Origin: Parus major | Taxonomy: Eukaryota > Chordata > Aves > Passeriformes > Paridae | Assembly: GCF_001522545.3 (NCBI RefSeq) | Contig: NC_031770.1 | Span: 24,609,193 to 24,673,192 of the forward strand | Reading direction: 5' to 3' | Length of the DNA: 64,000 bases | In this document: positions 13,861 through 29,339 of the stretch, piece after piece | Layout: the number at the start of each line of letters is the position of its first letter | Numbering within the stretch: position 1 is the first letter of the stretch | Notes under the pieces: model-generated | Databases searched by the model: none | Told to the model about the DNA's origin: nothing | What the model saw: the letters and a program-made list of their open reading frames with translations, nothing else | Position numbers and translations under genes: made by a program

Positions 13861-16800
13861 CTGCCTGCCTCTTACACAGTTTTTAAATCTCTTTTGAATT
13901 CTTTTGCTTGGTGAATGTCCTTTATCATGTGGCCTAGGTAGCTGTATCACTTTTGTGATAGCCTTCTATGTGCCACAGCCTTTAAGCTTGAGGTAATACT
14001 GCTTTTTGGAGGCCCAGCTCCATAACCAATGGGACACAAGCAAAGTTATGCTCCCTAAAATCTTTTTTCTACCCTATGCTATTTCTTTGTCTGCATTAGA
14101 AAGTATTTCACCAGTAGTTTGTGTATATTCTTTTTCAATGACTAAAAAAAAATAATTTTGAGAAGTATGGAAGAGAAAAATAACTCTATTAGTAGGATGT
14201 GGCTTATATTCCACATTTAAACATTGCCAAGCAATTAAGCCATCCTGTACATTTTATTTCATTGAATTTTAGCATGTTTGAGTTCACTGGGAAACCTGCC
14301 TCGGTAGCTTAAAGACATGGGCAGTTTATCTGCTTGGACCCAAGAGTGGCCCTCAAAATATAAAAGCTCTACGCAGGTGGAGTTGCATCAGAATTTTCTC
14401 CATTTCATGTAATAAAGAAAAAAAAATGGGAAAGTAACACTTTTCCATATTAATCTGCAGCTCCAGCTTTTTGTCTCATGAAGTCACAAAACCACACAAC
14501 ATGCTTACATCACTGCCAAAATTCAAAAACTATAAATAGGTTTATAACCTTTTGCTTCAAATTGGAATATGGGATTCTTTTCTAAGAACAGAAAAGAAAA
14601 TGGGAAATTTATTACTCAAAAATAAACAATGTCCCTTCTATAGAAGCATTGTAGCACATATGTTAAACAGTAACCAAAACGTGATGTCAAAAAAGAAAAG
14701 AACCCAAAGCATTATGGTTTTTGGGTGAGGATATAAACGGCAGGAACAGATGAGCATTTAAAAATAAAGAGCCTATTATATTCAAATGAAACAAAGAATG
14801 AGGAGAAAAAAATAATAAGCTACAAAAATATATCTGTCAGCGAAGCTGTTTTGAGACTGAATGTTTCCCCCATGAGATTCTCAGGAAACACCAGGCACCC
14901 TCCAGGTTTAAAGCTTTCATCCCTGCGCTCTGAGCTATATTGGTTTCCTGTATTAAAGGAATCGAGACGAGAAGAAAACATTTGACCGACTGCCCCAGCA
15001 ATCATACAATGTTTTATACTTTGTGGAGCTCTGCCTAACACAACAAACCGAGTATTGTTACAGAGGACTCAAAGAGTCCAACCAATTATGTCCCTTCATG
15101 GCTACGGCTACACTCGCCTTTGATCACCAGTTCTAACTACCAGCAGTAAAACAAACACAAATCTGCAGACAGCATCAATAAACCTTGCAGTGGGAGTGAA
15201 CACAGATACTCTGTGCCCAGTTTAATTTTTTCCTCCCCCCTCTTCCCTAAATCACCATCAAAATTATCTACTAGTTGTCTAATATGCAGAATCAAAGCAA
15301 GTGAAGAGTAGCTTTACTTACTTTTTAAAGCCAGGCACATGACATCAAGCAGAATTTTTTTTTTTTCACCACAAGTACACTTCTGCAGAATTCTCTAATC
15401 ACGGTAAAATTCAGTGTCCTAATTACCTGGAATTCATCCATGCTTTTATTAAGCTCTGTTTCTATGCACACAAAGGTGTAACACACGTATTCATGATCAA
15501 AGAATTTGTAGAAACTTCTTTCCACTTCACTCTTTGGTTATTGTGTGGACTCTTTCCTCAAGATTTTCCTGCTGAACACAAGCTAAGCACTCCTGATTTT
15601 CTGGTGATTCGTGCTATTGCTTTGTTATGATCTCACAGCACAGGATTCAATCAGTGAAGAGGTCTGGGCTGAGTGGGTGCCAGGTATTGCTCACCCACCG
15701 CTGTAACTTGGGCTTTTTATTCCCACAGTGCACAAGTTCAACAAAACACCTCCCATGCCTAAGACGTACATAGTCTTTTCAGCTCAAAGGCACAGCTTCA
15801 GAATAAAAACCACAGTGGTTTTCCTCATGCAGAACAGACAGGTTAAAGGCACAGATCTGAACAAAAGATTAGGAAAGGGCAGTCTGCTCCAGCAGTTAAG
15901 CCAATAGGCTGGGACCTAGAAATCCCAGCTCTGCCTGCAGCACAGCCTGTGCGGCTGGTGGCACCACACAAAATCACACTGGCATCAAGCCCTGGAAATA
16001 TGCTGGGCCTGAATGCCCTTGAAATCACTTAAATTCAGGCAAAGAACTTCTGAGAGTTTGGGCCTCGTTTCCTTTATGCTGCAATAACTGTCTGTATACT
16101 GAAAGGTAATAACTTTTCCCTCCCTCACCAAGTCCACTGAAAACCCTCTGCAAGAGCAACATGCAGCATACCTGCCCAGGCCATGTGCTGTACGGCTTCA
16201 AAGAGACATGAAAGCAAATATTAGGTTTCACATCAGCCTCATGCTGCACTTCTAGCAGTAAAACCATAGGACTGCAATCCCACAGACCCCTGAAGAATTA
16301 AATAAAATCCAATTCTGTCATCTTTATCTGTGGTCAGATATTTTGTAGTAACTGGTGGATGCTAACTGGGCTTTATGCCTTCTGTCTGCTTTGTCTGGCA
16401 CATGATTCAGCTCCTGCCACTGCATAAAGTGTTCGATTTATTTAGCTGCATCTTCCTAACTGGCAGGGCCAGTCCTCTCTTCCCTTCCAGCTCTGCTGGT
16501 TTAAACACCTCACAGTGCCCTTCACTTGGGAGAAGCCCTGCATCCATGGCTGGCTGACAAGAACCGCGTCTCTCATGTGTAAATAAAGGCAAGACAATGT
16601 TTTTTGAACTACATTTCCCAGAAAACAAGGATCTAATAAAAATTTTCCACATTCTTTTCAGGTAAAACTTTATGTATTATTAATATTCAAATATTAATTT
16701 GAATAATCATGCCAATCCAAAACTTAGGGTGGGAGAAAGGAAGTAGTTTCCTTTCTGGAGGAAAGGGAGTAGTTCTTACTTGCAGTACACTGAATCTTGA

Positions 16801-19800
16801 CTTGGATTCTGTTTCCACCTTACTAAAAACTTCACATATGTTTTTAGCACATCTTCCCAGTACCCTTGTTCATTTTGCACATGATCCAGATGATATGGCA
16901 TCTTTTCTCTCATCATTCGAAATATAAGCTGTAGAATAACTGATTTATTTTGCTTTGATGATCTACAGCCCTTAATACAAGAAGAACTTTGTGAAAAACA
17001 TTACTGTAGTACAGCCACAGCTTTTTTTTGCTTTGGTAATACTACTTACATCTGGATGAAAAGGTAATGCATGCCAAATAAGTACTAAAAGCCAAAACAC
17101 ATGGGTGTTAGCCAAAAATTTAACTTAAGATTTATAACTGACAATCTGTTAAATGCATGCTTCTATGATTTTAAAAAATAATCTACATAACTTCTAAGCA
17201 AAACCCCAAAAAAATAAACACCAAGGAGAGAAAAGTCAAAGAAACATCAAGCGTAGAATGAAGGCTGGATAGAAACTATAAACAAGCCCTTATGTAGAAA
17301 TAGAGTAGGTAAAATACAGTATTACCAGCTAGAAAAGCTGGACTTAAATAATTACCATCCTATAATAAATTTGGAACACAGTAGATGTGTGAGGGAGGCA
17401 CAAGGTGAAGTTGCATCTAATATGGTGATTCACACTTAGTAAATCTGGTTGCTTCTATACTAGTTGATGTCAGGCTGCATTTTATTCAAACCAATAAAAT
17501 CTTTTGTGTGGTCTCTTGACCCCACTAATTGTCTAATTTACATTAAAGACAATAATGTTGCTTAGTAATTTTAAAAGGAAGTGTTCCCACCCTGGAGTGT
17601 TATCCCTGCATCTCTTCTGAAGAAACTTTCAACTGGTGAATGCTGCAAGTGAATGGGAGTTCCCTGCATGCCAGTTTGTAATTATCTCTCTTAATTGGTA
17701 AGGCTTTGCATACTAATTCTATCTGGCATGCTCAGAGAAGGCAAAATCTGGAGTTATTCTGATTTACCCCATCCTGTGGAGGTTAGAGGAAAAGTAAAAT
17801 TCTCTCCTAAGCAGGCTCAAAGGATGCAGGATGCAGTTCAACAGTGTGCAGATTTAACAAGGACCTTGCATTTAAAAGAGTAAACCCATCTTGATATTCT
17901 GGCTGTCAAATGTCAGTATAGAACTCAGAGAGTTGTGCAGCATCTTAGACCCAAACATTACTGTACTAGAGACAGTAACTGCATGGGTTGAGAGAAAAAC
18001 CTTTACTCCTTAAGAAATTATTCCATATTTTCCACACAAAGTGAGGTGGAAAGCAAAAGTGGTGGAAAATGCTAAGTGATCTACAAAAGAAGCTGTCTCT
18101 ACCTATCTTCTACCATGGCAAGATAGAGAACTTAGGCAGCTAAACACAAAGATAGAACTGGAGTCAGTTATGTTGGTTTCTCAACATTGCTATTTCATTC
18201 CTGTCACTGTAAAGACAGTTTGTGTTGAGCTTAGGTTTTGTACATAATACAGTTGCTACTATTCAAACAGTCTGTGAGAGAACACCAGTGCTTTCTTGTT
18301 AAATATAAAATTGGTATAAAAACAACTCAGAATAGTGGTAGGTATTGTGTTTGGTGAATATTTCCCCACTGATACGCAGTCCACCAGCTGAGGCCACTTC
18401 CATCTGAGTCTCTGTGTGCATACAAGCTGAAAGCAGAAGGTGTTTCAGGCTAGAGGGTGCATCAGGAATTAGCAGTATCACTAGTTTACATAATTCTGTT
18501 AAAAGACCCCTGTTTTGCTACCCATTTTCCCTGGGTACAAAGCCACACCACAGTCCAGTACCATATTCCTTGCATCAGTGTGACTTTGTGGAGGGATGTG
18601 TATAAATAAAATTGGATTGGATCTGCATATTTGAGCGAATAAGAAACAAAAAGGTTTTGCTGCCGGATATTTTTGTGTGTGGAGATGTTTAACCTGGATC
18701 ATTTCAGCATGGACCCACAAACAGCTGCATCGCCACAACAGAGCAGCAAAAAACTGGCAGCAGAAACAGGCGTGAGCAGCAGGGGTAGGAACAGGAATTC
18801 CTTAGTTTGTCTTTTGTCAATTCCAATTTATGTAACATCTAATTACATCTTTAGATTTTCTAAATGGGGGAAGGAAACCATCCCTAGTTCTTAAGACAAG
18901 ATCTGATGCAAATTATTTTATATTGCTTGTACTTACACAAGAAACAAGACTCGGACATACAGCATTCACTTTCAAGTTCTGTTCTGAATTGAACTAAGGA
19001 ATTTTTCCCCAAATGATTGCCGGGATCTAACTGATCACAACAGATTAAATCATCTCAAACTTGCCAATTCCTCAGAAGTTTCCAGTTTTTTCCCCCCAAA
19101 TGACAGTGTTCATCCAGCAGTAAACAACACTAAGGCACCTGCAGTAGCTGATGCAGTGTGGCCCTCAACAGATGACCATGATCATCACAAAAAGAAGGCA
19201 GCAGTAAACCTCTTTAAAGCTTGTAGTTCACTCATTTGGCCTTTAAATGGCACAGCAATAAAGAATTGATAATAATGTTTAGAAAGGATACCAGCCCCTG
19301 CTGTTCTTCCCTTTTCCACCCAGTGTTGCTGCCCAGTTGTAGGGTCTACCTATCTCTGCTCTTCAATTGCAGTTCACAGCCCAGGGTAATACTAAAATAA
19401 GCAGTGTCTAGGTTCAAATGCCAGGCATTAGGCAGTGGTGGCAGAAAACCTGATGGATACACACATTCATTCATTCATGATTCTACTGCAAGGCAATGTT
19501 TCAGGAAGCGGGAAATGCCCAATGGCAGATAAATCCAACCAAAAAGAGCTCCTTCATACCTCTGAATGAATCCTGAAGCTATGTATAGAGGAATACTTCC
19601 TTCCATTTGTAGAATATAACTAAGAACACACCTCAACTCCCAGTATTACTAAGAGAAGATAATAGCATGGAAGTGCCTTTTATAAGGCACCATACAGTTC
19701 CCATCCCTATAGCTGCAGCTTTTCAGCAGCTAACAGCCCAGATCATAAAAGACTGTGTCATATCTCACTTAAAATAATTGCAAAATATCTCAGTTTACAC

Positions 19801-22800
19801 TGTCTGAGAATGTTAAGAATGCCACAGGGAAGATAAATAAGAAACTATTCTCTTTATCTCAGATACAAGAAATAAGGAACATTTGGTGAATTTTTAGGAG
19901 AACACAATTAAAACAACATTTGGAAGACAACAGCTCATTGCAATGGCTTGTTACAGAGGCATTCAACACAAAACTGGCAGTTCAGATGAACTCCAGTAGG
20001 ATAAATCCCTTGCTAACTATTATGAGCCGGAGAAAACCTACAATGCAGCAGACTAGTTTCCCTAAGCTGTACAGGTGTATACCATAGAGCAGCATCACAC
20101 ATGCCATATTTCCTGCATCCTTTCCAGAACTACTACCCTCTTGCACAGAACACAGAGCAAGAGAGGTGAGAGGGAATTCTCATAAGGAACCGTGTGGCTT
20201 TTTTGAGCAAAGCACATTTATATTGTCATTGGTTGTGCTTGTCATGTCCCCAGAGACTGAAAACAGCATGCAGTTTTCCTCCAGTGTGCACACAGAGCTA
20301 AGCACAGCAGTGCTGCAGTCACAACTGAAAGCTCCTGATATTGCTGCAGGACAAACGTGGTAATATTAACAATTAGTGACTTAGACAAAGCTCACATTTA
20401 TAAATTCCCTATCTAAATCACTAAGGTTGTACACAGTATAAATGCTTTGAACAGATAGCCAGAGCTCCTCCCTCTCTCAAGGATATATGTTTCCACTCTC
20501 TCTCATGGACCAGCACTAGCACTACTTATGTGACCTCCTGAGGAGCAGGCTTACACAGCTTACTCCTCCATTTTCAAGTTACTTTTTGGCTGGATCAGCT
20601 CCCTGAAACTGCACAGTAGGGTCACCTCAGCATCACAGCAAAAGAAGTGGTAATTGTGTATGACGGCAGATGGGAGGGAAGGCAAGGATGACACTGATGC
20701 ATAACTTGAATCTTGGCTAAAAGAGAAGGCTATGGGCACCATGAACCTGAGGTGTTTTAAGTCACAGAACTGCACAGTCCCAGCTACAGCGACTGCCATC
20801 CTGAACTCCTCTGAGAAGGTTCAGAAAAGTCTCCATAAGGTCGTGGAGAGATGAGCAGATCAGTGTCCCAGCTGGACATATGCCTGGCAGACTGAAGCGA
20901 CCCCAGGCATTTAGAAAGACAACAGCAGAAATTAACTGCTCTACACAGGAATCCTCCTTCCAAACATCAAACAGGGGATGCTAACTTTGTCCCCTAAACA
21001 TTAGGTGAAGTCAAGTGTTCTCTGACAGCCCCATCATTTCAAATGCTGCTTCTTCACAAGGGACTGTGCCTGTTGGGTCTGGGGGCAGAAGCCAGCTGAA
21101 CGTACTCACTGTGTGCTGTTAGAGGTTCACATTGTGTACCCAACTGATCAGCAAGACACTGAGGAAAATTATTTCTCCCAGACATCTCAGGCAATTCATA
21201 TTGCTGCCAAGTGTACTCCAGGCTCAACATACAACTATCTAGTCTGCAAAGCCTTCCCATGGCCTTAGGACACCAAAAAGAAAACTGAATATGATTTTAC
21301 CAATAGGCTTCTCTGCTGAGGGAAACTTTTCATTTTTTACATATACATAAATAATTTGGTTCTCAAGATGCACCTTCTAGCAAAAAAAGCTGTCAAACAG
21401 ACAGCAATGAAAAGCTGTAAGTAACAGCAAGCTATGATTTACATGCACCAAAACAGTTGGAGCTACTTAAGGATAGGCACCAGCACAAGGAATTTTTTCC
21501 TTCAAACAGAATTGAACCCAAGTAACACCTCAGGCAGTGAGAAAAATTTGCCCAAAACGTTGCCAAAACAGCTCCATGATCAAAACAAGAGGGAATAAAT
21601 AAGTTTCTCAGCACAAAAGGCTCATCTCTTTGCTCCAGGCAGTCTGTCCAAGTGGTCCCCCCACAATGCGCAGCAGAAAGCGCGAGGTTTGGCAGGTACT
21701 CTCTGGAGATGGGGAACTCACCGAGGTCAACAGCAAAGAGTGGCAATGGCTTTCTCCAGGGCACCTCTTGAACTATCACCCATATAACTTTAACTTAGTT
21801 TTCTATTTAAACTGATTTACATTTGTTTTACTTGCTAATGAACCTACCAAAAGAGGACTGTAGACCCTAGGAAGATTCCCCAGCTCTCTTGGTCTCAGGC
21901 CTTTTTCTGACTGCAGGGGGAAAAAGCACAGGGTTTGTCCATCACTTGTGTTTCACCAGCTATGTGTCATAGAGTTTCATATCACAAAAACTGTTCCAAA
22001 TACTTAAAATATTCCCCCTCAAACCACTCAAGTTTAATTTTTCTCATGAAAAAAAAAATAAAAAATAAAAGGCATGTTTCTTCAAACCAAAACACTGTCA
22101 GATCAGACACTGGCACAAGTTCAGACCTAACGTTTGTGAGGCTAGATCAAAGCAAAACCCCAGAACTAAAAGGCAAGGAATGAACAGGTCTGAATCTCCA
22201 TGCTGTGTTTTTTTTTGAAAACCAATGTCGTTCCTACTGTGTACATTATTTAGAGGTAATGGGTAAGGCATTTCCCAATGTAACAGGAGGGTGCAGGAGT
22301 GCAGCATGCCCAGGAATCACACTCAAGCAGAACAGACCACCAAGATGGGAGGCAACAAGAAAGACACAGATGGGAGTAGTGTAAACCGAATGCATAGAAC
22401 TAGAGGGAAAATTTTCTGCAAGCATTACAGTGCCTCAGAATGAGTGCTGGGAGCCTCAGGCAAGTATCTTGCCTTGTTGGCCCGTAAGCAAAACCCTGTT
22501 TTAGTACTTGAATGATTCGAAGAGAGCTGCCTCTTCTATGTCCCTGAAGACTATCTGCCCACTATTCACCCTGCACTTCTTCCCTCTGCCACCTCCTGTG
22601 TTTAACACCAATATAGTGCTATGAAATGCGGAACAGGGACAGAGCTTGCAGAGACCTGCTCAGGCATCTTAAATCACAATTCTGTCTGAAGCTGCTCAGA
22701 ACAGATTAAACATGCAGTTTTAAAAGCACCTGGGGTAAAATCCCAGCCCTGTCACATTAACAGCTCCCATGTTCAAAAGCTTATTGGAGCTTTGCACTAA

Positions 22801-25690
22801 AAGAGGATCATGCACACAGTTTTTGGCTAAAAAGAAGAAATAGGGAAATTTATTTTAGCCTATGGATACCACATTGCTGGTCTCTGTCCTAAACCATGGA
22901 CAAATAACATCTGGGGATTGAGGCACTCTGGTCAACAAGCTGGCCTCCACCAGAACAGGGGGACTGAGGGAAAGATTGACAACTGAGACCCTGTTGACAC
23001 TCAGTTGTCAGTTTCACATTATCTCTTTTAATATCATTCGAACACTGTTCTGCTGCCAAAAATGTGTGGAAATTTCAGAGGCTGAGGGCCTTGCAGCAAG
23101 GTCAAACTCACATACAAAGTCAAATGTGATGCTGAGCACTCAGAATTACAGCCCACTGGCATGGGGAAACCTGCCAGCCACTCACAGGGTCAGTAACTCA
23201 CACCCCAGTGGGACGTGTGGGAAATCCCAGTGCTCAGGATCAACTTCTGTGGAGACAACAAAATCAAATGCCATATTGAACCATCACTGTGTCACGGTCT
23301 TACTCATTTCAAGAATTTATTTCTTGAATCAGGAAAAGTGAAGGAAGTTCTCTTAATCTGTGAGGACTGTGAGGGGAAAGAAATCCAGTTTTGTCCTTTT
23401 CCTTGCTCACATTTGCAATTTGCTTTCCTCCTGTAGAAATCCAAGGATCACAGCCTAGACAGCACATAGGCCCAGGGGAAGGTCATTCAAAAGTGCTCTT
23501 TATTAAGTTTGCCTGAGTTCAGACAAAAGAGCAGCAAAGGAGAACAGATCATTTTGGCATCTGGGAAGAGGTGTACAGAAACACTGAAGAGTCCCCACCA
23601 AGGCTTTCATTCTAAAGGCCTCTCAAACAGTGCTGAATAAATACTTCATGACACTTGGAAAAGAATATCAGCATATATCATGTGTTCTGTGGCAAATCTT
23701 GGTTAAACATATATTCCAGGTTCAACAGTCCCATTGGGCTCTATGCTCAGATTTTGTGGATACTTCCAATTCAGTACAGATTTACCCAATTCCCAGCTTC
23801 AAGTTATACCAATCTTTTAGGAGATCTTAAATGTGGAGATTAGGTGGCTTATGCCTGTGTAACTCCGCTAGACCTGTCATCAACCCCTTTGCAAAGATAC
23901 AAATAAACCACATGCTTGCAAGCACACTTGCCATACCCTGCAATGTGACCAATCAAGGAAGAAACCATGCCAGGTATTTCCATCCAGCTGTCAAATCAGA
24001 ACCATTTTGCTTATAGAAAACCTGACAACTACAAAAATAAATTAATTCCAAGTGGTTAGCGGTGGGTTGGGTGGACCACCAGGGCATCAGTAGTGTTGTC
24101 CACACAAAAACATCATGTTTTAGCCAAGAATATTTAAAAAAGAAAAACCCTGGATGACATACGAGGAACATCTACTTTATGTGCATGAGCCACTAAATGT
24201 ATTGCTCCAGCTGATTGGAATTCTATCTTGCATTTGCAGATGTATTTCAAAGGTCATTTATGAGTAGAAGAAGAAAAACCTAAAATAAGAGTCTTCAGTA
24301 GTTCTGTGAATAAGGGCTGTTGCTTTTATTGAGATAAGGAGACCATGCTAACACCAGTAATGTATGAAAGCTAAAAGCCAGCTCTGGCAAGAGCAGAACT
24401 CTTGCTAATAATTGACAGACTTTTCAAATGCGACTAAACTGGGCCAAGGCCCAAGGTTTCCTAAAGCCACAGCAGTATCTGAGGAAATACCAAAATCCTG
24501 AATGTATCAAGGACAACTCTACAGTGTCTGGCTCTTTCTGATGTCCCCACCCTAAATACTTCAGCTATACCAATAAAAGCTACAACTAAGTTGAAAGAGT
24601 ATTAAAGATGGGCAGAATTTATCAAAATGAAGAAAAATGCATGTTTATCTTCTGAAGTTTAGGGGCTATCCCTTGAAGTGTAACCAATGCAAAAATAGCT
24701 CATTCCTTCTCTGATAGAGAAGGTAGAGAGAGCTTTGTGTGATGTTCTGTTTCAGCAGGAAAGCTGCTAGTTGGTTGACAGGTGACCCTGCAATATGTGA
24801 TGTCCTCAAGTGCCATTTCACAGCCTTCAAAGGCAAGTTACTACCAATAAGCCTGGCTCAGACAGCTAGGTATAACTCCAGCCCACAGGCTGCCCCATCA
24901 CAGTCCTGCTGCACTGTACCAAAGCTTTTCCAAGGAAAGGTGGAGTCCTGAACCCGTCTCTGCAGCCAACCCAGGGCTGAAGCACTGTCACCTCTTCTGC
25001 CAAAGACCACATCGTTGCAAATAGTTTGACCTTACATTGTGAGCAACAAAAGCGTTATGGATAAAGAGCAATATATTCAATCTCTGTTAGCTTTAGCTAC
25101 ACATACCAAATGCAAGAGGACAAAGAAAAAAAAATAAAATCTTGCAAGCTGATGATGAAATGACAACAGAAAAAGACATGAGGGTGAAAATCTTAAGTAT
25201 CTAATCTTCCTCTTTTAGTAAAGGAAAATATTAACTCATGGTACTTATTACTCCTGATTGTTCAGACTCACTGAGCCTGTGATCACACTGTGAAATGAAA
25301 ACTTTCTTCTTCATACTTTCTATGAATTAGAACATAATACTCTGCCCAAATTCGTGGGTCACATTCTGACATAAAGGTCTCAGCCCTGACCTCTAGAACA
25401 ACGCAACTAAAAACAATTTGGCTAGCTGATATGAAACAGAGTTTCCAAAATGTTTGTGACATGAACCTTAGGTAAGCTGTGTTAAAAATTGTTTTCAGAA
25501 CCAAAATAAATGCCAATTATATTGGCATACTGGAATACTCTGTAAACTCAATTTAAGGAAATTAATCTGTGATTAACACATCTCCATCATATTCTACAGA
25601 AAGAGTGCATGGAAGGGGAAGGGAAGGACAGTGCTTTCATAATGATTATTGGGAGACTGGGTATAAGTCTCCTTTCATCTTGATTACTTA
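13861..25690. other. non-coding sequence, nothing recognised
   Basis: About 11.8 kb of unique sequence without an identifiable gene. Small items seen are a 9-bp inverted repeat with a 4-nt loop (16684-16692 and 16697-16705) and a motif ACTACATTTCCCAGAA at 16608-16623 that resembles the ZNF143/STAF binding element. Open frames are short, overlapping and unrecognised. Confidence 0.5.
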
Positions 25691-25693
25691 TTT

Positions 25694-25713
25694 CACACAC
25701 ACACACACACACA
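25694..25713. repeat. (CA)n microsatellite
   Basis: Ten uninterrupted CA units. It is an ordinary dinucleotide repeat. Confidence 0.92.
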
Positions 25714-28700
25714 ATCCTCCCACCAGTAAGTTCTGATACAACCTTTACTTTTACATTCCAGAAGTGACTTGCAGCAGCATTTCAACCCATGTGGCCAACA
25801 TATATCATGTGTGCTTTGCTCTGCCTCTGAACTAATTTGGGAGTCCTGTGTGTGCACTGGGATCCCTTGCTTCAGCAAATATGCCACTGGCTGTTTATGA
25901 TAATGACAGGCAATGGTGCAGCTTCTACTAAAAGGAGTTTCTGCTTCATGGTCCTGTATTAAGAGCACCAATGGGAAGTTAATGTCAGAGTTGAGTCACT
26001 CTCACAGTTCATCACTGGCAAAAGTAGCCCATCCCATGCTCCAGCCCTGCCCTCTCTTCTCTCCATCCCAGCCATGCTAACACACCCTTTCTCTTGCATC
26101 AAACTAATGTTCATTAGAGCCTTCACTGAGCTGATTCGGTTCATTAACCCAGGAGCAAACAATTCACTTTTTTGTCATGTTCGTTTTCTTCCAGACCAGT
26201 GGGTTCAATCTGTTTCACGCAGGGCTGAGTAGCACTAGACATTCTGCCAACCAGGGGCAGGGGAGAGGAACCATAAGAGCAGGATAGGGCCCTGCATATC
26301 CCAGCACAAAAAGGGATGATCAGTCATAACACGTCACTTCACCTTCAGCAGTCTGACCCTGATGGAAGGAGGTTTCTTTGCAGCCAAAGAGGGAAACAGC
26401 TGCAGCTCTTCTCCTTGAGCTCTCATCAGTATGCCATGAACCCTCAGCTCAGTAAGGAAAGGCCCTGACAACTAACAGGGACACTCTGAACCTTATCTAA
26501 TACCCTATGGACGGCCAAGGCAAAAAGTAAGTTTGATGCATTCATTACAGTTGCTGGTGGTGGAGAAATACCTGCTTTCCCATGGCTACCAGTTTTAAGG
26601 TTGCTTGTACTGAGTGGGCATTTTGCCACCTGCAACCAAAAAAAACCAAACCCAAAACAGGTCTGCACAGAGAGATAAAGGAGATACTGGAAAGGTACAA
26701 AGTTTGTCATATTCCTAATCCTAAAGGCTTTCTTCTTTCTGTCCTTATTGCAAATCACCTGTCCCTCGCTGACTACTCCTGCCCCTTGCCAGCATTTCAG
26801 ACTATTCTTCCTATTTGCATGCCTCCTCATGCATAGAGACCCTACCTAATTACCTTTATACAGCCCCTGCAGGCTGTTCCTTTTATAAGGCCTCTAAGAC
26901 CATTGCTCCACCATGCACATTTACAAGAAATCAACTACTAATAGCCAGAAAGCAAAAATCTTACACTTATACGTTTGTATGTGCACATAAATATGTACCG
27001 TATACACATATACTTAAGTATCTACAATATGTGTAATATTACTCTTTCTCCTCTCCCTCAAATATTTGAATGTGAGGGCAGCTAATTCCACTGGAGCTTA
27101 ATTTCTGTGACTTGGAAAATGACATTTTAAGGTGCAATGCAGTGCACTGCAATGCAATACAGTGGAGGTTTACCTAGCTCTGTCCAGTTTCTTCACAGAA
27201 AAAATAACACACATCACTGAACCCGACTGTGTGAGCTAACACTCCCTTTCAACGATGAAAGTGTTTTGTTACTTGTCCTTAACAATAGCTAGGAGAGAAA
27301 GGTTCTTTCTCCACAGCTGTTTCTTGAAAACCTTCAGTACACTACAATGACTGACAGACCTTTCGATGTGGAGGTTGGGCATTTACTCACCATGAATTGA
27401 TCCAAGCCTTTGATAACCTGATAAAAGGATGCAGTTGACTGCTTTGGTAAAGAGTCAGGATTTCAGACAGTAAAACAGTGGATATTGTAAGTATTTAACC
27501 CATTTTATCAAAAGCAGAGTTAGTCTGCATAACTCATTTGCTCAGTGATACTCATCTACATATTAGCCTTACACACTCAATCTGACCTCTGATAGATGTC
27601 AGCTTTCAGTTTGATTTTTGGCTTTACTTCCTACTGTGTTTTGCATCCAAAATCCATTGTTTGTAACTTCACAGCCAAAGTAAGTGAGTTCAATTCATAA
27701 AGCTTGTAAAAGCAGCTCCCTCAAAACCTCCTGTCACCACCACAGCATCCACAATAACATCAGTACTGGGTAGAGTTAACATCTACAAGAGAAACTTCTC
27801 TGAGAGCCACTCTTGTCACCTTTCAGCTCTTCAATGAATTGAAGCACTGCTGCTGTGCAGTGAAAACCCCTGCAGCTCTGAAAATTATAAAGGAGGAAAG
27901 CAGATAGGTCCCTTTAGGTTGTAAAAGAGGTTATGGTTTCCTTTAAATAACAGCTCCTATACCCTTTGATATTCTATCTACTTTATCATTTCCCCCAGTT
28001 TTGTAGAATAGCAGCTGTCATAACAGAGCTCATCTTCTGCACTGCCTGTCACTGCATGGAGGGAGATCACTGAAGATGGAGAAAACACTTGTTGGGAATC
28101 TTCAGCTTGCCTTGGCTATGAGGCAAAGATGAGTCACTGCCCAGGAGTCAGGGGTCACCCCCTCTGGGGAGTCACCACCTTGTTCAGTCCACTCGCAGCT
28201 AATCCCCCATGAGTGGCTCTTGCCAAAAGATTTCTTTATCCCTTTGACTGAAAAAAAAATAACAACAGAGTTAACAAGCCTAGTAAAAATCCATGACTCA
28301 AGCAAATCCTCAAGGATCAAGTGGGGAGTGGGAGGGAACATAAACTAATCCAAGAGTCCAAAATGTCTTTTGCCAAAGCCTTTTGAAAAACAAAAACTTC
28401 ACAAAACTTCACTAGGGTCTCCTTGTTAGTGGCGATTACAGGGGAGGCATTCCTTTCTTTCTTTCTTAACTAAGAATCTCTTCTCAACAACACAAACAAG
28501 GGTGCCCATTGACGTGGTGCAATGCTTTCTAATCCATCTGAGCAGCTGGCTTTGTATATCTTTTATACATACTGATGAAGGAAAAAGGAAGGCTTCTTGG
28601 GGAGAAGAGCCTCTGTCTCTTCAGTGAAAATACTTGTTTTACTGCTGGATGACCTGCAGTGTTCCTGGGGAATAGATACAATTCTTTTACTTTTATAGAA

Positions 28701-29260
28701 ATATATTACACAGTACATAGTTTTGAATATCAGCAATGACTCACAGAAGTTATAAGAGATAAATTTTTCTTTGTTCCCCAAGAGAAAATTACAAACATCT
28801 CAGACATTGTTTTTGTCACTAGTTTTCAAATCTGCAAACATCAGCCCAGGTTTCCTGGATTAAAATAAAAGCACTAGTGATGTCACTAAATTTCAGTAGA
28901 TGCCTCAAAAATAAACAGGAGGACAACCCAGGGCAACACAAGGGCGAGCAAAAGCTTCCTATGTACAGAAGGGCCTGGATATACCTGTGAATTGCCTGCA
29001 ATACCAGCTCACAGTGTTCATTTCCTAGGTCTATTTAAGGGGCCTGTCATGGGAGAGATAAACCCCCAGCTGCTGCCACAGCTTTCAGTGATTCCTAGCT
29101 TGCACCAGCACCAACCATTGCAATGGCTCAGAGCTGCAGGAAGCAAGCACTTCCGTCCATTCCCTGGCCCTGCCGTGTGGCCCCATGTGCTCCCCAGGGC
29201 ACCATCTCCAGCATTCACTTTTCCTTTCACAGAGCAAATAACAGCCAAAAAACCAAGCAA
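25714..29260. other. non-coding sequence, nothing recognised
   Basis: Unique sequence with only short open frames. A self-complementary cluster of TGCA and GCAATG words lies at about 27134-27160. No gene or transposon end was identified. Confidence 0.5.
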
Positions 29261-29339
29261 GCAGCCAAGAAAAAAAAAAACCCAGAAAAAAAAAAACTAA
29301 AAAGAAGAGCTGTCATTACTACAACAGGTGGGAATGAAC

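Noticed and set aside
28992..29300. 102-codon frame ending in a lysine-rich tail
   Set aside because: The lysine tail is simply the A-rich tract upstream of the CR1 fragment; the rest has no recognisable motif.
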